DNA of 64,000 nucleotides from assembly GCF_017094525.1 (NCBI RefSeq), contig NZ_CP064788.1:1845030-1909029 (forward strand). Direction: 5' to 3'. Under the pieces are notes generated by a model. That model was not told the DNA's origin, made no database searches, and worked only from the letters and a program-made list of their open reading frames with translations. Positions 25,384-33,610 of this stretch are shown piece after piece. Position 1 is the first letter of the stretch, and each line of letters begins with the position of its first letter. The stretch comes from Halapricum desulfuricans. Its GTDB lineage: Archaea; Halobacteriota; Halobacteria; Halobacteriales; Haloarculaceae. Made by a program: the position numbers and the translations under genes.

Positions 25384-26649
25384 ATGAGTGATTCACAGAC
25401 GTACGACCCGGTCACGGCGTCGTCGGACGGGGTGACTGTGGCCAAGCGATTCGAGGCCGACGAGTTCCCCGTGCCGGCGATCGCGTTCCGGATCGAATCA
25501 CGCCGTTCGGAGCCAGTGACGATCACGCTGGTCGATACCGTCCCCGAGGACGTGGCGGTCGAGGATCTCGGCTTTCACCCGGAGTACGGAAGCGAACACT
25601 GGACGATCGACGACCAGCGGATCATGTTCGAGCGGGAGATCGAGGCCGAATCCGAGTACACGACCGTCTACGGCATCCGCTCGACGGGGACCGACGACGT
25701 CGAGAGGTTTCTCACGGAACCGACGATCGAACAGGTCGATCCGCCGCTCGAGGAAGGCGACGACGTGCTCGACGAGTCCAGCTCCGACGTCGTCAAGGAC
25801 GTGATCGCCGGCGAGAGCGATAGCGTGCCCGGCCTTGACGACGACGAGGAAGACGACGAGATCGAGACCCTCGATCTCAAAGACCCGAACGACCCGGACG
25901 CACGACAGGCTCAAAGCGCTTCCGGTGACGAGGCGGCTGACGCTGAGGTCGACCAGTCGGACGTGACGACGACGCTTCTCGCGGAGATCCACCACGGGGC
26001 CGTCGACGACGACGTCGTCCGCGCACTCAGACAGGAGCTGTCCCTGGACGGGGCGAGTGCCGGCGGCGGTGCGACGGACGCCAGAATCCAGCACCTCCAG
26101 AACGAGGTCAGCGACCTGACCGCCTACACCGAAGCGCTCGAGCAGTTCCTCGCCGAAAACGGGACGGGCGATCAGCTGATCGAGGACTTCCGGAATCGCC
26201 TGACCTCCTTCGAAGACGAACTCGACCGCGTCCAGAGGTTGACGACGGAGAACGAGGAGGAACTCGACGAAGTCCGGTCCGACGTCGGAGACGTCTCCGA
26301 TCGGGTGTCCGGCGTCGAAGACACTGTCGGGGAGGTCGAGGGCACCGTCCAGGAATTCGAAGGGACCGTCGGGGAGGTCGAAGACACGGTCGAGACGCTG
26401 GACTCGCAGGTCGAATCGATCGATTCGGAGGTCGATTCGCTCGGCGACGACGTCAACGGGATGGACGAACACCTCTCGACGCTCGAAGACGAGATCGATT
26501 CCCTCCGGGACGACATCGAGGACATCGACAGCCGTGTCAGTGACGTCGACGACGTCGGCGGCCGCATCGACGACATCGAGTCGGAGATCAAGGACCTGAA
26601 ACAGTGGCGCGAACAGCTCTCGTCGGTCATCGGTGGTGGCGGCGACTAG
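25384..26649 (+). CDS. Acidic protein with N-terminal beta domain and long C-terminal coiled coil
   Basis: A 421-residue protein. Residues 1-120 look like a beta-sandwich (PVTITLVDTVPEDVAVEDL, HPEYGSEHWTIDDQRIMFE). Residues 120-220 are acidic and low in complexity. From about 230 to 410 there is a regular coiled coil with repeated VGEVEGTV / VGEVEDTV and DSQVESIDSEVDSL heptads. A TATA box CTTTAATAC (25352-25360) lies about 28 bp before the ATG. It could be a structural or signalling partner of the FlaD/E-domain protein. No known family was recognised. Confidence 0.75.
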   Translation: MSDSQTYDPVTASSDGVTVAKRFEADEFPVPAIAFRIESRRSEPVTITLVDTVPEDVAVEDLGFHPEYGSEHWTIDDQRIMFEREIEAESEYTTVYGIRSTGTDDVERFLTEPTIEQVDPPLEEGDDVLDESSSDVVKDVIAGESDSVPGLDDDEEDDEIETLDLKDPNDPDARQAQSASGDEAADAEVDQSDVTTTLLAEIHHGAVDDDVVRALRQELSLDGASAGGGATDARIQHLQNEVSDLTAYTEALEQFLAENGTGDQLIEDFRNRLTSFEDELDRVQRLTTENEEELDEVRSDVGDVSDRVSGVEDTVGEVEGTVQEFEGTVGEVEDTVETLDSQVESIDSEVDSLGDDVNGMDEHLSTLEDEIDSLRDDIEDIDSRVSDVDDVGGRIDDIESEIKDLKQWREQLSSVIGGGGD

Positions 26650-26694
26650 CGTCGAACCGGTCTCGTTTTATTTACCCCGATACTTGAACAGACA

Positions 26695-27594
26695 ATGACG
26701 ACCGTCAGCGTCGCTGTCCCGCGGAAGGGACGGCCGCTCGAAGCGGTGCTCGAACGGATCGCCGACCGCACCGGTGCCACGGACGTGGCCGACCGGATCA
26801 GTTCGACGTTACGCTACGAGAAAGCGATCACGAAAGGTGACCAGTCGGCCGAGGAGGGCGTCTACGATCGCCTCGCGGACTACAGTGACGCGACCGATCC
26901 GACCGAGCCGGAGTATTCGCTACTCCGTGACGACCGGAACGGAATGCCCCGGCGAATCGTATTCGACAGCGTGACGATCCCGACCGACGAGGTCGATGTC
27001 CGATTGATCGGTCGGGAGGAACCGTTTCGGGCGCTTCGAACCCACGAGTTCGCCCTCGGGTTCGACAGCGCGGATCTCGTCCTCGAAGAGGTCGTCGAAC
27101 TCCGCTCCGATCCGCTCGGCGACCTCGACGCGGTGAACGAGCGTATCGATCCGATGGACACCGACGTCCGGGTCCGGGCCGGTCTCGGCGATACGGTCTA
27201 TCACACGCTGCTCTCGACGCCCGACGTCGCGCCGGCCGGGGACGCGCCGCTCGATCGCTCGTTCGTCGCCGACTACACGGGACCGCTGTGTATCTCACCG
27301 CGCTACGAGCGTCTCGTCGAGGCCGTCATCGGGACCGACGCGCTCGACGGCGTCGAGTTCACCTATCCCGACGAGGACCAGACCGAAGAGAAAGCCGTCG
27401 CGAACGCCGGGCTGGGCGTCTATCTGACGGTCACTGGATCGACCGCCCGCGAACACGGACTCGTCGTCGGCCAGTCGCTGTTCCCCAGCGAAACCGTGCT
27501 GCTGGAAAACGACGCCGAACGAACCGACGAGACCGACGTCGTCGCCGACCTCGTTGCCGGAGACGACCTCGAAACTGAACTCGCGATCGCATGA
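26695..27594 (+). CDS. Conserved protein of unknown function next to the FlaD/E-domain gene
   Basis: A 299-residue soluble protein. The opening TVSVAVPRKGRPLEAVLERI and, further on, FALGFDSADLVLEEVVELRS faintly resemble the HisG-type periplasmic-binding fold, where KGRL and a GITGxDLV-like block occur. The phosphate-binding motifs are missing, so I do not call it HisG. TTTTATTTA (26665-26673) is a good TATA box 22-30 bp before the ATG. It ends the trio with 24804 and 25384. Confidence 0.7.
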   Translation: MTTVSVAVPRKGRPLEAVLERIADRTGATDVADRISSTLRYEKAITKGDQSAEEGVYDRLADYSDATDPTEPEYSLLRDDRNGMPRRIVFDSVTIPTDEVDVRLIGREEPFRALRTHEFALGFDSADLVLEEVVELRSDPLGDLDAVNERIDPMDTDVRVRAGLGDTVYHTLLSTPDVAPAGDAPLDRSFVADYTGPLCISPRYERLVEAVIGTDALDGVEFTYPDEDQTEEKAVANAGLGVYLTVTGSTAREHGLVVGQSLFPSETVLLENDAERTDETDVVADLVAGDDLETELAIA

Positions 27595-27685
27595 TCCGGG
27601 CGGGCCGTCACGTGCAGTGGACCCACTACCGAAACCGCAAGACTATTTACAATTCTGTCAGATGTAGTCGACAGGGATCTCGGAG

Positions 27686-28372
27686 ATGAATATCTCGATC
27701 GGGGTGCGTGACGTGCGGTACGTTGTCCCTCCACTTCTCGCGTCTGGCATCGCAAGCGTGGCGTCGAAGGTGACGCCGCATCCGCTTCAGACATCGGTGC
27801 TGCGTGGGCTCGAAGGGGACCTCGTCTCGCTGTTCCAGCAGGTCACGCATCCGGCAGTCACGACGCTGTTCGTCCTCGTCTATGTCGGCCTCTACCCGCT
27901 GTTGTTGGGGCTGACCTACGTCGCTCTCAAGCGCGAACCCGGTAGCCGACACGTCAGGTATGCGTTCACCTACACCGCCGTCATCCTGGCGGCGACCCCG
28001 CTGTTCTATTTCTCCCCTGTCGGTGTCACTGGCTACGCCATCGGGGGCGTCGAACCGCTGCTGTACGAGCACAGTGGCATCGTCGGCGCGGCCGTGACGA
28101 GTATCGACACGCTCCAGAAGGCGATGCCGAGCCTCCATCTTGCACTCGCCGTGACGGCGTCGCTTCACGCCCCGCGAGGGTACGAGTTCATCAGCTGGAG
28201 CGCCACCAGTCTCATCGCGATCTCGACGCTGTACCTCGGCATCCACTGGGTGAGTGATCTGCTCGTCGGCGGCGCGCTCGCGTACGGTTGTTACGTCGCG
28301 CTCCCGGTCGTGCAGGCACACTTCGAGGACAGTCGGGACCCGGCCCCCGTCGACGGCGTTCGAGGCGACTGA
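27686..28372 (+). CDS. PAP2-superfamily membrane phosphatase
   Basis: A 228-residue membrane protein with about six helices. The PAP2 signature is split as in the family: KAMPSLHLALAV (about 146-157, with the catalytic SLH histidine) and YLGIHWVSDLLVGG (about 186-199, with the second histidine). The first KX6RP motif is poorly defined. It should dephosphorylate a lipid phosphate or act as an inositol-lipid-type synthase at the outer face of the membrane. The TATA-like CTATTTACA at 27642-27650 precedes the ATG. Confidence 0.85.
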   Translation: MNISIGVRDVRYVVPPLLASGIASVASKVTPHPLQTSVLRGLEGDLVSLFQQVTHPAVTTLFVLVYVGLYPLLLGLTYVALKREPGSRHVRYAFTYTAVILAATPLFYFSPVGVTGYAIGGVEPLLYEHSGIVGAAVTSIDTLQKAMPSLHLALAVTASLHAPRGYEFISWSATSLIAISTLYLGIHWVSDLLVGGALAYGCYVALPVVQAHFEDSRDPAPVDGVRGD

Positions 28373-28549
28373 CTGGTGTCTGCCCCGCGTCAAGTGCTGG
28401 TCTCTCGCTATGTCGTCGCCACACAGGTATGCGACGCCGTCGCTGTTCACAGAACTTCGCGGCGGATGCCACGGAGTCATCCGGAAATCGAAGATTCTCG
28501 GACGACGTGGATCCGAACGGACAAGGGAGATCCGCACGAACGGTCCCGC

Positions 28550-29839
28550 ATGAGTGAACTTCTCGTTTCGGGCGGGCAGGTCCTGTTGCCCGACCTGTCC
28601 GTCGAGCGCGCGGACGTGCTGCTCGATCGAGACCGCGGCGAGATTGTCGACGTCGGCGACGTCAGCGGTGGCGACGACGAACTCGACGCCGGCGGCGGGC
28701 TCGTGATCCCGGGACTGGTCAACGCACACACCCACGTCGCGATGACGCTGTTGCGCGGCTACGCCGACGACAAGCCCCTCGACGCCTGGCTCCAGGAAGA
28801 CATCTGGCCGGTCGAGGCCGAACTCACCGCCGAGGACGTCCGCGCCGGCGCAACACTCGGACTGGTCGAGATGCTCAAATCGGGCACGACCGCCCTGAAC
28901 GACATGTACTTCTTCATGCCGGAAGTCGTCGACGCCGTCGAGGAGTCCGGCATGCGTGCCCGGCTGGGATACGGTTCGATCACGGTCGGGCGAGACGACG
29001 ACGCCGCTCGCGAGGAGATGCGCGACGGGCTCGCGTTCGCCCGCGAGTACGACGGGGCGGCCGACGGACGGATTCGGACGGCGTTCATGCCCCACTCGCT
29101 GACGACCGTCGGCGAGGCGTACTACCGGGAGTTCGTCTCGGAGGCACGCGAGGCCGGCGTACCGATCCACCTGCACGCAAACGAGACGACCGACGAGGTC
29201 GATCCGATCGTCGACGAGCACGGCGTGCGCCCCCTCAAGTACGCCGCTGATATGGGACTGCTCGAGTCAGAGGACTATCTGGCCCACGGCGTCCACCTCG
29301 ACGACGGCGAGATCGACCTGCTGGCCGAGCGCAGTGCGGGCGTCGTCCACTGCCCGGCCTCGAACATGAAACTCGCCTCGGGGATGGCACCGGTTCAGGA
29401 CCTGCTCGATGCGGGCGTGCCGGTCGGCCTGGGCACCGACGGCGCGGCCTCGAACAACGATCTGGACATGTTCGACGAGATGCGCGACGCCGCGATGCTC
29501 GGCAAACTCGCGGCCGACGACGCCAGCGCGGTCGACGCCGAGAGCGTCGTCGAGATGGCCACTCGCGGCAGTGCCGAGATTCTTGGATTCGACTCGGGCC
29601 GGATCGAACCAGACGCGAACGCCGATCTGGCCGTGATTGATCTCGACGCGCCGCATCTCACGCCCGCACACGACCTCGTGAGCCACCTCGTCTACGCCGC
29701 GCGGGGAAGCGACGTCCGACACACGGTCGCCGACGGGCAGGTGCTGATGCGCAACCGCGAGGTAACGGTCTTTGACGAGCAGGGCGTCCGCGAGCGCGCG
29801 AGCGAACGGGCACAGGCGCTCGTCGAGCGCGCAGAGTGA
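28550..29839 (+). CDS. mtaD: 5-methylthioadenosine / S-adenosylhomocysteine deaminase (amidohydrolase)
   Basis: A 429-residue amidohydrolase. The metal-binding HTHVAM (with LVNAHTH) lies near residue 62, PIHLHANE supplies the next histidine, and VGLGTDGAASNN carries the metal aspartate. The conserved sequence DAWLQEDIWPVEAEL is typical of MTA/SAH deaminases, which turn these by-products of methylation and polyamine metabolism into inosine derivatives. Length and motifs fit well. The ATG at 28550 was chosen because the first beta strand (ELLVSGGQVLLPD) begins right there. Confidence 0.88.
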   Translation: MSELLVSGGQVLLPDLSVERADVLLDRDRGEIVDVGDVSGGDDELDAGGGLVIPGLVNAHTHVAMTLLRGYADDKPLDAWLQEDIWPVEAELTAEDVRAGATLGLVEMLKSGTTALNDMYFFMPEVVDAVEESGMRARLGYGSITVGRDDDAAREEMRDGLAFAREYDGAADGRIRTAFMPHSLTTVGEAYYREFVSEAREAGVPIHLHANETTDEVDPIVDEHGVRPLKYAADMGLLESEDYLAHGVHLDDGEIDLLAERSAGVVHCPASNMKLASGMAPVQDLLDAGVPVGLGTDGAASNNDLDMFDEMRDAAMLGKLAADDASAVDAESVVEMATRGSAEILGFDSGRIEPDANADLAVIDLDAPHLTPAHDLVSHLVYAARGSDVRHTVADGQVLMRNREVTVFDEQGVRERASERAQALVERAE

Positions 29840-29988
29840 CCGGTGTCGAACGCCCCGCGTGTTCTGCGAGACGAGGGCTGTCCCCGCGACGGCCAGCCCG
29901 TCGGTGAGATTGACCGACCGGCCGGACTCGTCAGCCGCCACGCCTTCCGCCTCCCGGCCACCGGCGCCCTCTGCTCGTATCCGACACA

Positions 29989-30004
29989 CTGACTAGTTAG
30001 TCAG
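29989..30004. promoter_or_regulatory. Inverted repeat upstream of the DyP-like gene, operator candidate
   Basis: CTGACTA and TAGTCAG (29989-29995 and 29998-30004) form a 7-bp inverted repeat around GT. It lies about 110 bp upstream of the Tat-exported DyP-like gene and is the only AT-richer block of this gap. A metal-dependent repressor site is conceivable, but it does not match a motif I can name. Confidence 0.4.
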
Positions 30005-30112
30005 GACCTGTTGAGAGATGAAAACGTGACGACATCGCGGCGGATCGAAACGCTACCGGACCGGATTGCAGGGACCGGAACGGACTTTTCCGAGAAGTCC
30101 CGAGAGGGGACG

Positions 30113-31396
30113 ATGACAGAGCGCGGTATCTCGCGGCGAGCGTTCGCAAAAGCGGCCGTGGCGATCGGCGGCGCGAGCGCGCTGGCGGCGTGTCTGGATC
30201 GGGGCGGTTCCGAGCCGATCCCGTCCGGGCCGGACGACCTCTCGACGCTCCCGTCCCGCCAGCACGCCTGGAACGAGTCACTGCCGACCGACGACCACGG
30301 CAACGTCCGGACGCCGTATCATCACCTGTTGCTGTACTACGATTACGACGCCGAGACGACTGACGCCGGCGACGCGACGACGCCGACCGAAGGCGACCGC
30401 GAAACCGTCGAGAACGCCCTGCGAAGTCTGGAACGGGCCTACGAGCACTCCAGCGACGGACTCGTCTTCACGATCGGCTACTCCCGGCGATACTTCGATC
30501 GTTACGACGACTCCCTGCCCGAGAGCGTCGACCTGCCGCGTCCGGAACCGCTCGCGCCGTTCGAGGATCCCGAACCGGACGAACTGGACGCGATCGTCCA
30601 TCTCGCGAGCGACCGACCGGAGGCACTGCTGGAGGCCGAAGAAGCGCTCCGGGGGAACCGCGAGACGGCAAACGACAGCGAGATGCGAGCCGCCCTCTCA
30701 GACGTGTTGACCTTCCGGGAGCGCCGGACGGGGTTCATCGGCGACGGGATGCCCGCCGAGCGCGACGATGTCGACGGAGTGCCGGAGGGGTCTGTCCCCG
30801 ACGACGCGCCGATGTACATGGGGTTCAAGTCGGGTTTCCGTGCCAATCAGGCCACCGAAGACCGGGTGACGATCCAGTCCGGTCCTTTCGAGGGCGGCAC
30901 GACCCAGCACGTCTCGAAGATCAACCTCCACCTCGACCAGTGGTACGAGCAGGACAGCCGCTCTCAGCGGGTGAGCAAGATGTTTTGTCCGGCCCACGCC
31001 GCGGAGGACCGCGTCGAAGGGGCGGGCCACAACCTCGGGGCGGCAAGCGGTGCCAGCGCCTGTCCGGCCCACGCCGATTCCGCCCGCGAGAGCGGCGTCG
31101 TCGGCCACGCCCAGAAGAACGCCGCCGCCCGCGAGGACGGAAGCCCGATTATGCTCCGGCGCGATTTCGACTCGACTGACGACGACCGGGCCGGGCTACA
31201 CTTCCTCGCGTTACAGCGCGATATCAGTGATTTCGTCGAGACCCGCGAGGCGATGAACGGGGCCGACGCCGCCGAGGAAAGCGGTGCCGTCGGGACGCGG
31301 CTCAACAACGGAATCCTCGAGTACATGACCGTCCGACGGCGCGGCAACTATCTACTCCCGCCCCGCCCGAAGCGGGCCCTTCCCCGACCGCGTTGA
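30113..31396 (+). CDS. Tat-exported lipoprotein related to DyP-type peroxidases
   Basis: A 427-residue protein. The twin-arginine signal is ISRRAFAKAA followed by a hydrophobic stretch and the lipobox-like LAAC, so it is exported folded and probably lipid-anchored. The DyP fold is suggested by MGFKSGFRANQATED (from residue 236), MLRRDFDS and the C-terminal GLHFLALQRDISDFVETREA. The family motif GFxDG reads GFKSG here (S240), so the usual catalytic aspartate is missing. Two CPAHA motifs are odd additions. The gene 98 bp downstream is a P19-like iron protein, so heme or iron handling outside the cell is plausible. Confidence 0.72.
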   Translation: MTERGISRRAFAKAAVAIGGASALAACLDRGGSEPIPSGPDDLSTLPSRQHAWNESLPTDDHGNVRTPYHHLLLYYDYDAETTDAGDATTPTEGDRETVENALRSLERAYEHSSDGLVFTIGYSRRYFDRYDDSLPESVDLPRPEPLAPFEDPEPDELDAIVHLASDRPEALLEAEEALRGNRETANDSEMRAALSDVLTFRERRTGFIGDGMPAERDDVDGVPEGSVPDDAPMYMGFKSGFRANQATEDRVTIQSGPFEGGTTQHVSKINLHLDQWYEQDSRSQRVSKMFCPAHAAEDRVEGAGHNLGAASGASACPAHADSARESGVVGHAQKNAAAREDGSPIMLRRDFDSTDDDRAGLHFLALQRDISDFVETREAMNGADAAEESGAVGTRLNNGILEYMTVRRRGNYLLPPRPKRALPRPR

Positions 31397-31494
31397 CCGC
31401 TGGCTTGTGAGGACCATCCGTCAGTGCGGTCGATTTCCCCCACGGGATAACCGCCACCGCATAGCTATTGACGGTCCGGCCCGGAGTACCGCCG

Positions 31495-32517
31495 ATGAAC
31501 CGACGCACGTTCCTGCAGGCGGGGTCCGTCGGCCTCGCCGGCGGGCTGGCCGGCTGTAGCGACCTGTTCGCACAGCGATCGACGGCTCGTATCCCGCCCG
31601 TCCTCGACGATCGGCCCGACGCCGTCTACCGGCCGACGCACATCGAGGGCATGAACATGATCGGGACTGAGACCGTCGGAGACCGCACTGTCGGTCTCTT
31701 CTACTCGTTTCCCCACCGGTTCTGGACGGTCGCAGGGACCACCAGCCGCGTCGAGATCCGGGACGCCCACAGCGTTCACCTGATGGCCTCGATGTGGGAC
31801 CGAGAGACCGAGACGGTGGTTCCGGTGCTGGATCGGCCGCGGTTTGCCGTCTCCCGAAACGGCGACAGCGTCGACGAAAAGCGCGCCTGGCCGATGCTCA
31901 GCCAGAACATGGGCTTTCACTTCGGGGAGAACATCGCGCTCGAGGGCGACGGTACCTACACCGTCGAGGTCGGGGTCCTGCCGATCGGGATCGAGACGGT
32001 CGGCGCGTTCGACGGCCGCTTCGAGTCCGAACACACGGCGACGTTCACGTTCGACTTTGCCGAGAGCGATCTCGAGGCGATCTCCTTCGAGGAATACCCG
32101 GGTGCAGCCGGCGAGCGCGCGGCCGTCGATCCCATGGCGATGGAGATGCCGCTGTCGTATGCACCCCCTGTCGAGGAGTTGCCCGGATCGCCGGCGACCG
32201 TCGGCAGCGTCGGCGACGCCGAGTTCGTCGCGACCGTCGTCGGGGAGACGCTGATCGTCTCCCCGCGGACGCCGTACAACCGCTTTTCGATCCCCGGGTT
32301 CGCGCTGTCAGCGACTGTCGAGAGCGTCGGGTTCGACGACATCCTCACGAGTGCTATCGGGCCGACGCTCGGCGCCCACTACCGCGCCGACCTCGACGAC
32401 CAACCCGCGAGCGGCGACACCGTGACGGTAACCGTCGACGGGCCGAACTCGCTGTCCCGCCACGAGGGCTACGAGACGGCGTTTCTCGAACGCGGGTCGG
32501 CCTCGACGACGCTGTAG
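31495..32517 (+). CDS. Tat lipoprotein, P19/Tp34-like iron-transport domain
   Basis: A 340-residue exported protein. MNRRTFLQAGSVGLAGGLAG followed by CSD is a Tat signal with lipobox. Residues 45-190 resemble the P19/Tp34 periplasmic iron protein: methionine- and histidine-rich EGMNMIGTET, DAHSVHLMASMWD, and NMGFHFGENIALEGDGTYTV. A second beta-rich domain follows. P19 binds Cu/Fe and supports ferric iron uptake with an FTR1-type permease. No permease lies nearby. The DyP-like gene upstream makes the pair look like the EfeB/P19 type of iron system. Confidence 0.7.
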   Translation: MNRRTFLQAGSVGLAGGLAGCSDLFAQRSTARIPPVLDDRPDAVYRPTHIEGMNMIGTETVGDRTVGLFYSFPHRFWTVAGTTSRVEIRDAHSVHLMASMWDRETETVVPVLDRPRFAVSRNGDSVDEKRAWPMLSQNMGFHFGENIALEGDGTYTVEVGVLPIGIETVGAFDGRFESEHTATFTFDFAESDLEAISFEEYPGAAGERAAVDPMAMEMPLSYAPPVEELPGSPATVGSVGDAEFVATVVGETLIVSPRTPYNRFSIPGFALSATVESVGFDDILTSAIGPTLGAHYRADLDDQPASGDTVTVTVDGPNSLSRHEGYETAFLERGSASTTL

Positions 32518-32623
32518 CGTCCGTCACCGGACGGGCTGTCAGGGAACTCGCAGGCTGTCGTTCCCCACGTGATCTCTCGACGGAGTCGGGACGCTGAAGA
32601 CCCGCCGAACCGTCTCTCGACGC

Positions 32624-32872
32624 ATGGAAGCGACGAAGCGCGGCGACGTCGCCATCGGCTACGATCGCGTCGGTCCCGAGGACGGCGAGACGATCGTCTT
32701 TCTGTAGCGGCTGGGCTACAGCCGCTGGATGTGGAACTGGCAACGTCAGGACTTCGAAGACAGCTACCATCTCATCATTCCCGACAACCGCGGGACCGGC
32801 ACGTCGAGCGAACCGGCCGGCCCGTACACGATCGACGAGCGTCTCGCCCCCAGCCCCGAGACGAGACTTTAA
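32624..32872 (+). pseudogene. Alpha/beta hydrolase remnant
   Basis: The start codon at 32624 opens MEATKRGDVAIGYDRVGPED, then GETIVFL, where TAG at 32705-32707 interrupts the frame. The same frame continues RLGYSRWMWNWQRQDF and YHLIIPDNRGTGTSSEP, the strand and D-x-R-G-x-G-x-S block that follows the oxyanion loop of alpha/beta hydrolases. It then runs into unrelated sequence and TAA at 32870. The nucleophile and histidine regions are absent, so this is a truncated gene with a nonsense mutation. Confidence 0.8.
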
Positions 32873-32897
32873 GTTGTTCAAGAAAATATAGAAGAAT

Positions 32898-33065
32898 ATG
32901 TCGATCACTCAGAAACAGCACTGTCCGTCCTGTGAAGAACAACGAACGTTCATGCAGGTTGCGACGACGAACCTGAACGTCGGCGAGAAAACCAAGTGGC
33001 GCTGTCAGGAGTGCGGGTACCGGGCCGTTCGGATCGGCTCCGCCGTCGATACGGTGACTGCGTGA
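32898..33065 (+). CDS. Small zinc-ribbon protein
   Basis: A 55-residue protein with two CxxC pairs, CPSC (C9, C12) and CQEC (C36, C39), separated by 23 residues with beta-strand character (TFMQVATTNLNVGEKTKWR): a classic one-zinc ribbon. An AT-rich box TTTAAGTTGTTCAAGAAAAT lies just upstream. It is followed after 52 bp by a response-regulator gene. A nucleic-acid-binding or protein-binding role is likely but not shown. Confidence 0.75.
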   Translation: MSITQKQHCPSCEEQRTFMQVATTNLNVGEKTKWRCQECGYRAVRIGSAVDTVTA

Positions 33066-33117
33066 CCGCGTCGTCGATGGTCAAATTACAAGTTTGTGAC
33101 GCTCGTAGTTGGCGTCG

Positions 33118-33504
33118 ATGGCCGACACGATCGCTGTCTTGCTCGTCGACGAGGACACTGACGTACTCGAGTTGACACAGACGTTTCTGGAACTCGAGGA
33201 CGACACCATCTCGGTGACGACCGAAACGAGCGCCCGGGACGCGCTCGACCGACTCGAATCCGAATCGTTCGACTGCGTCGTCAGCGACTACTCGATGCCG
33301 TCGATGTCCGGAATCGAGTTCCTGCAGGAAGTCCGCGACCGCGTCCCCGGCCTGCCCTTTTTCTTCTTCACAGGTAAGGACCGCGAGGAAGTCGAAACCG
33401 AAGCAGGGGACATCGAGATCACCGGCCACGTCCGGAAGGGGACCGGTACCGAGCGGTACGGCGAACTCGCAGACGAGATCAGGTCCGCCGTCGAACGCTC
33501 GTAG
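33118..33504 (+). CDS. Stand-alone response regulator receiver domain
   Basis: A 128-residue CheY-like domain. Acidic pocket D11/D13 (LLVDEDTD), phospho-acceptor D57 (CVVSDYSMP), T85 in FFFFTGKD, and K107 (HVRKG) are all present, so phosphorylation should work. There is no output domain. Haloarchaea carry many such single-domain regulators that act with unlinked histidine kinases. Start ATG at 33118 gives the family start; the frame upstream adds only three residues. Confidence 0.9.
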   Translation: MADTIAVLLVDEDTDVLELTQTFLELEDDTISVTTETSARDALDRLESESFDCVVSDYSMPSMSGIEFLQEVRDRVPGLPFFFFTGKDREEVETEAGDIEITGHVRKGTGTERYGELADEIRSAVERS

Positions 33505-33610
33505 GTGCGACGCCCCGTGGTACGGCGCGTTCCGGAACAGACTTCCAACAGGTGCTGGCCGTCCTACTCGAACAGCAACCTTTTACCGGCTGTGCTGCGC
33601 GCTGTCGGGT

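Noticed and set aside
26695-27594. ATP phosphoribosyltransferase HisG
   Set aside because: Only the first residues look similar; the phosphate-binding and catalytic blocks are missing.
29840-30112. A small RNA or gene in the gap before the DyP-like gene
   Set aside because: No start, no acidic frame and no stable structure beyond the short dyad at 29989-30004.
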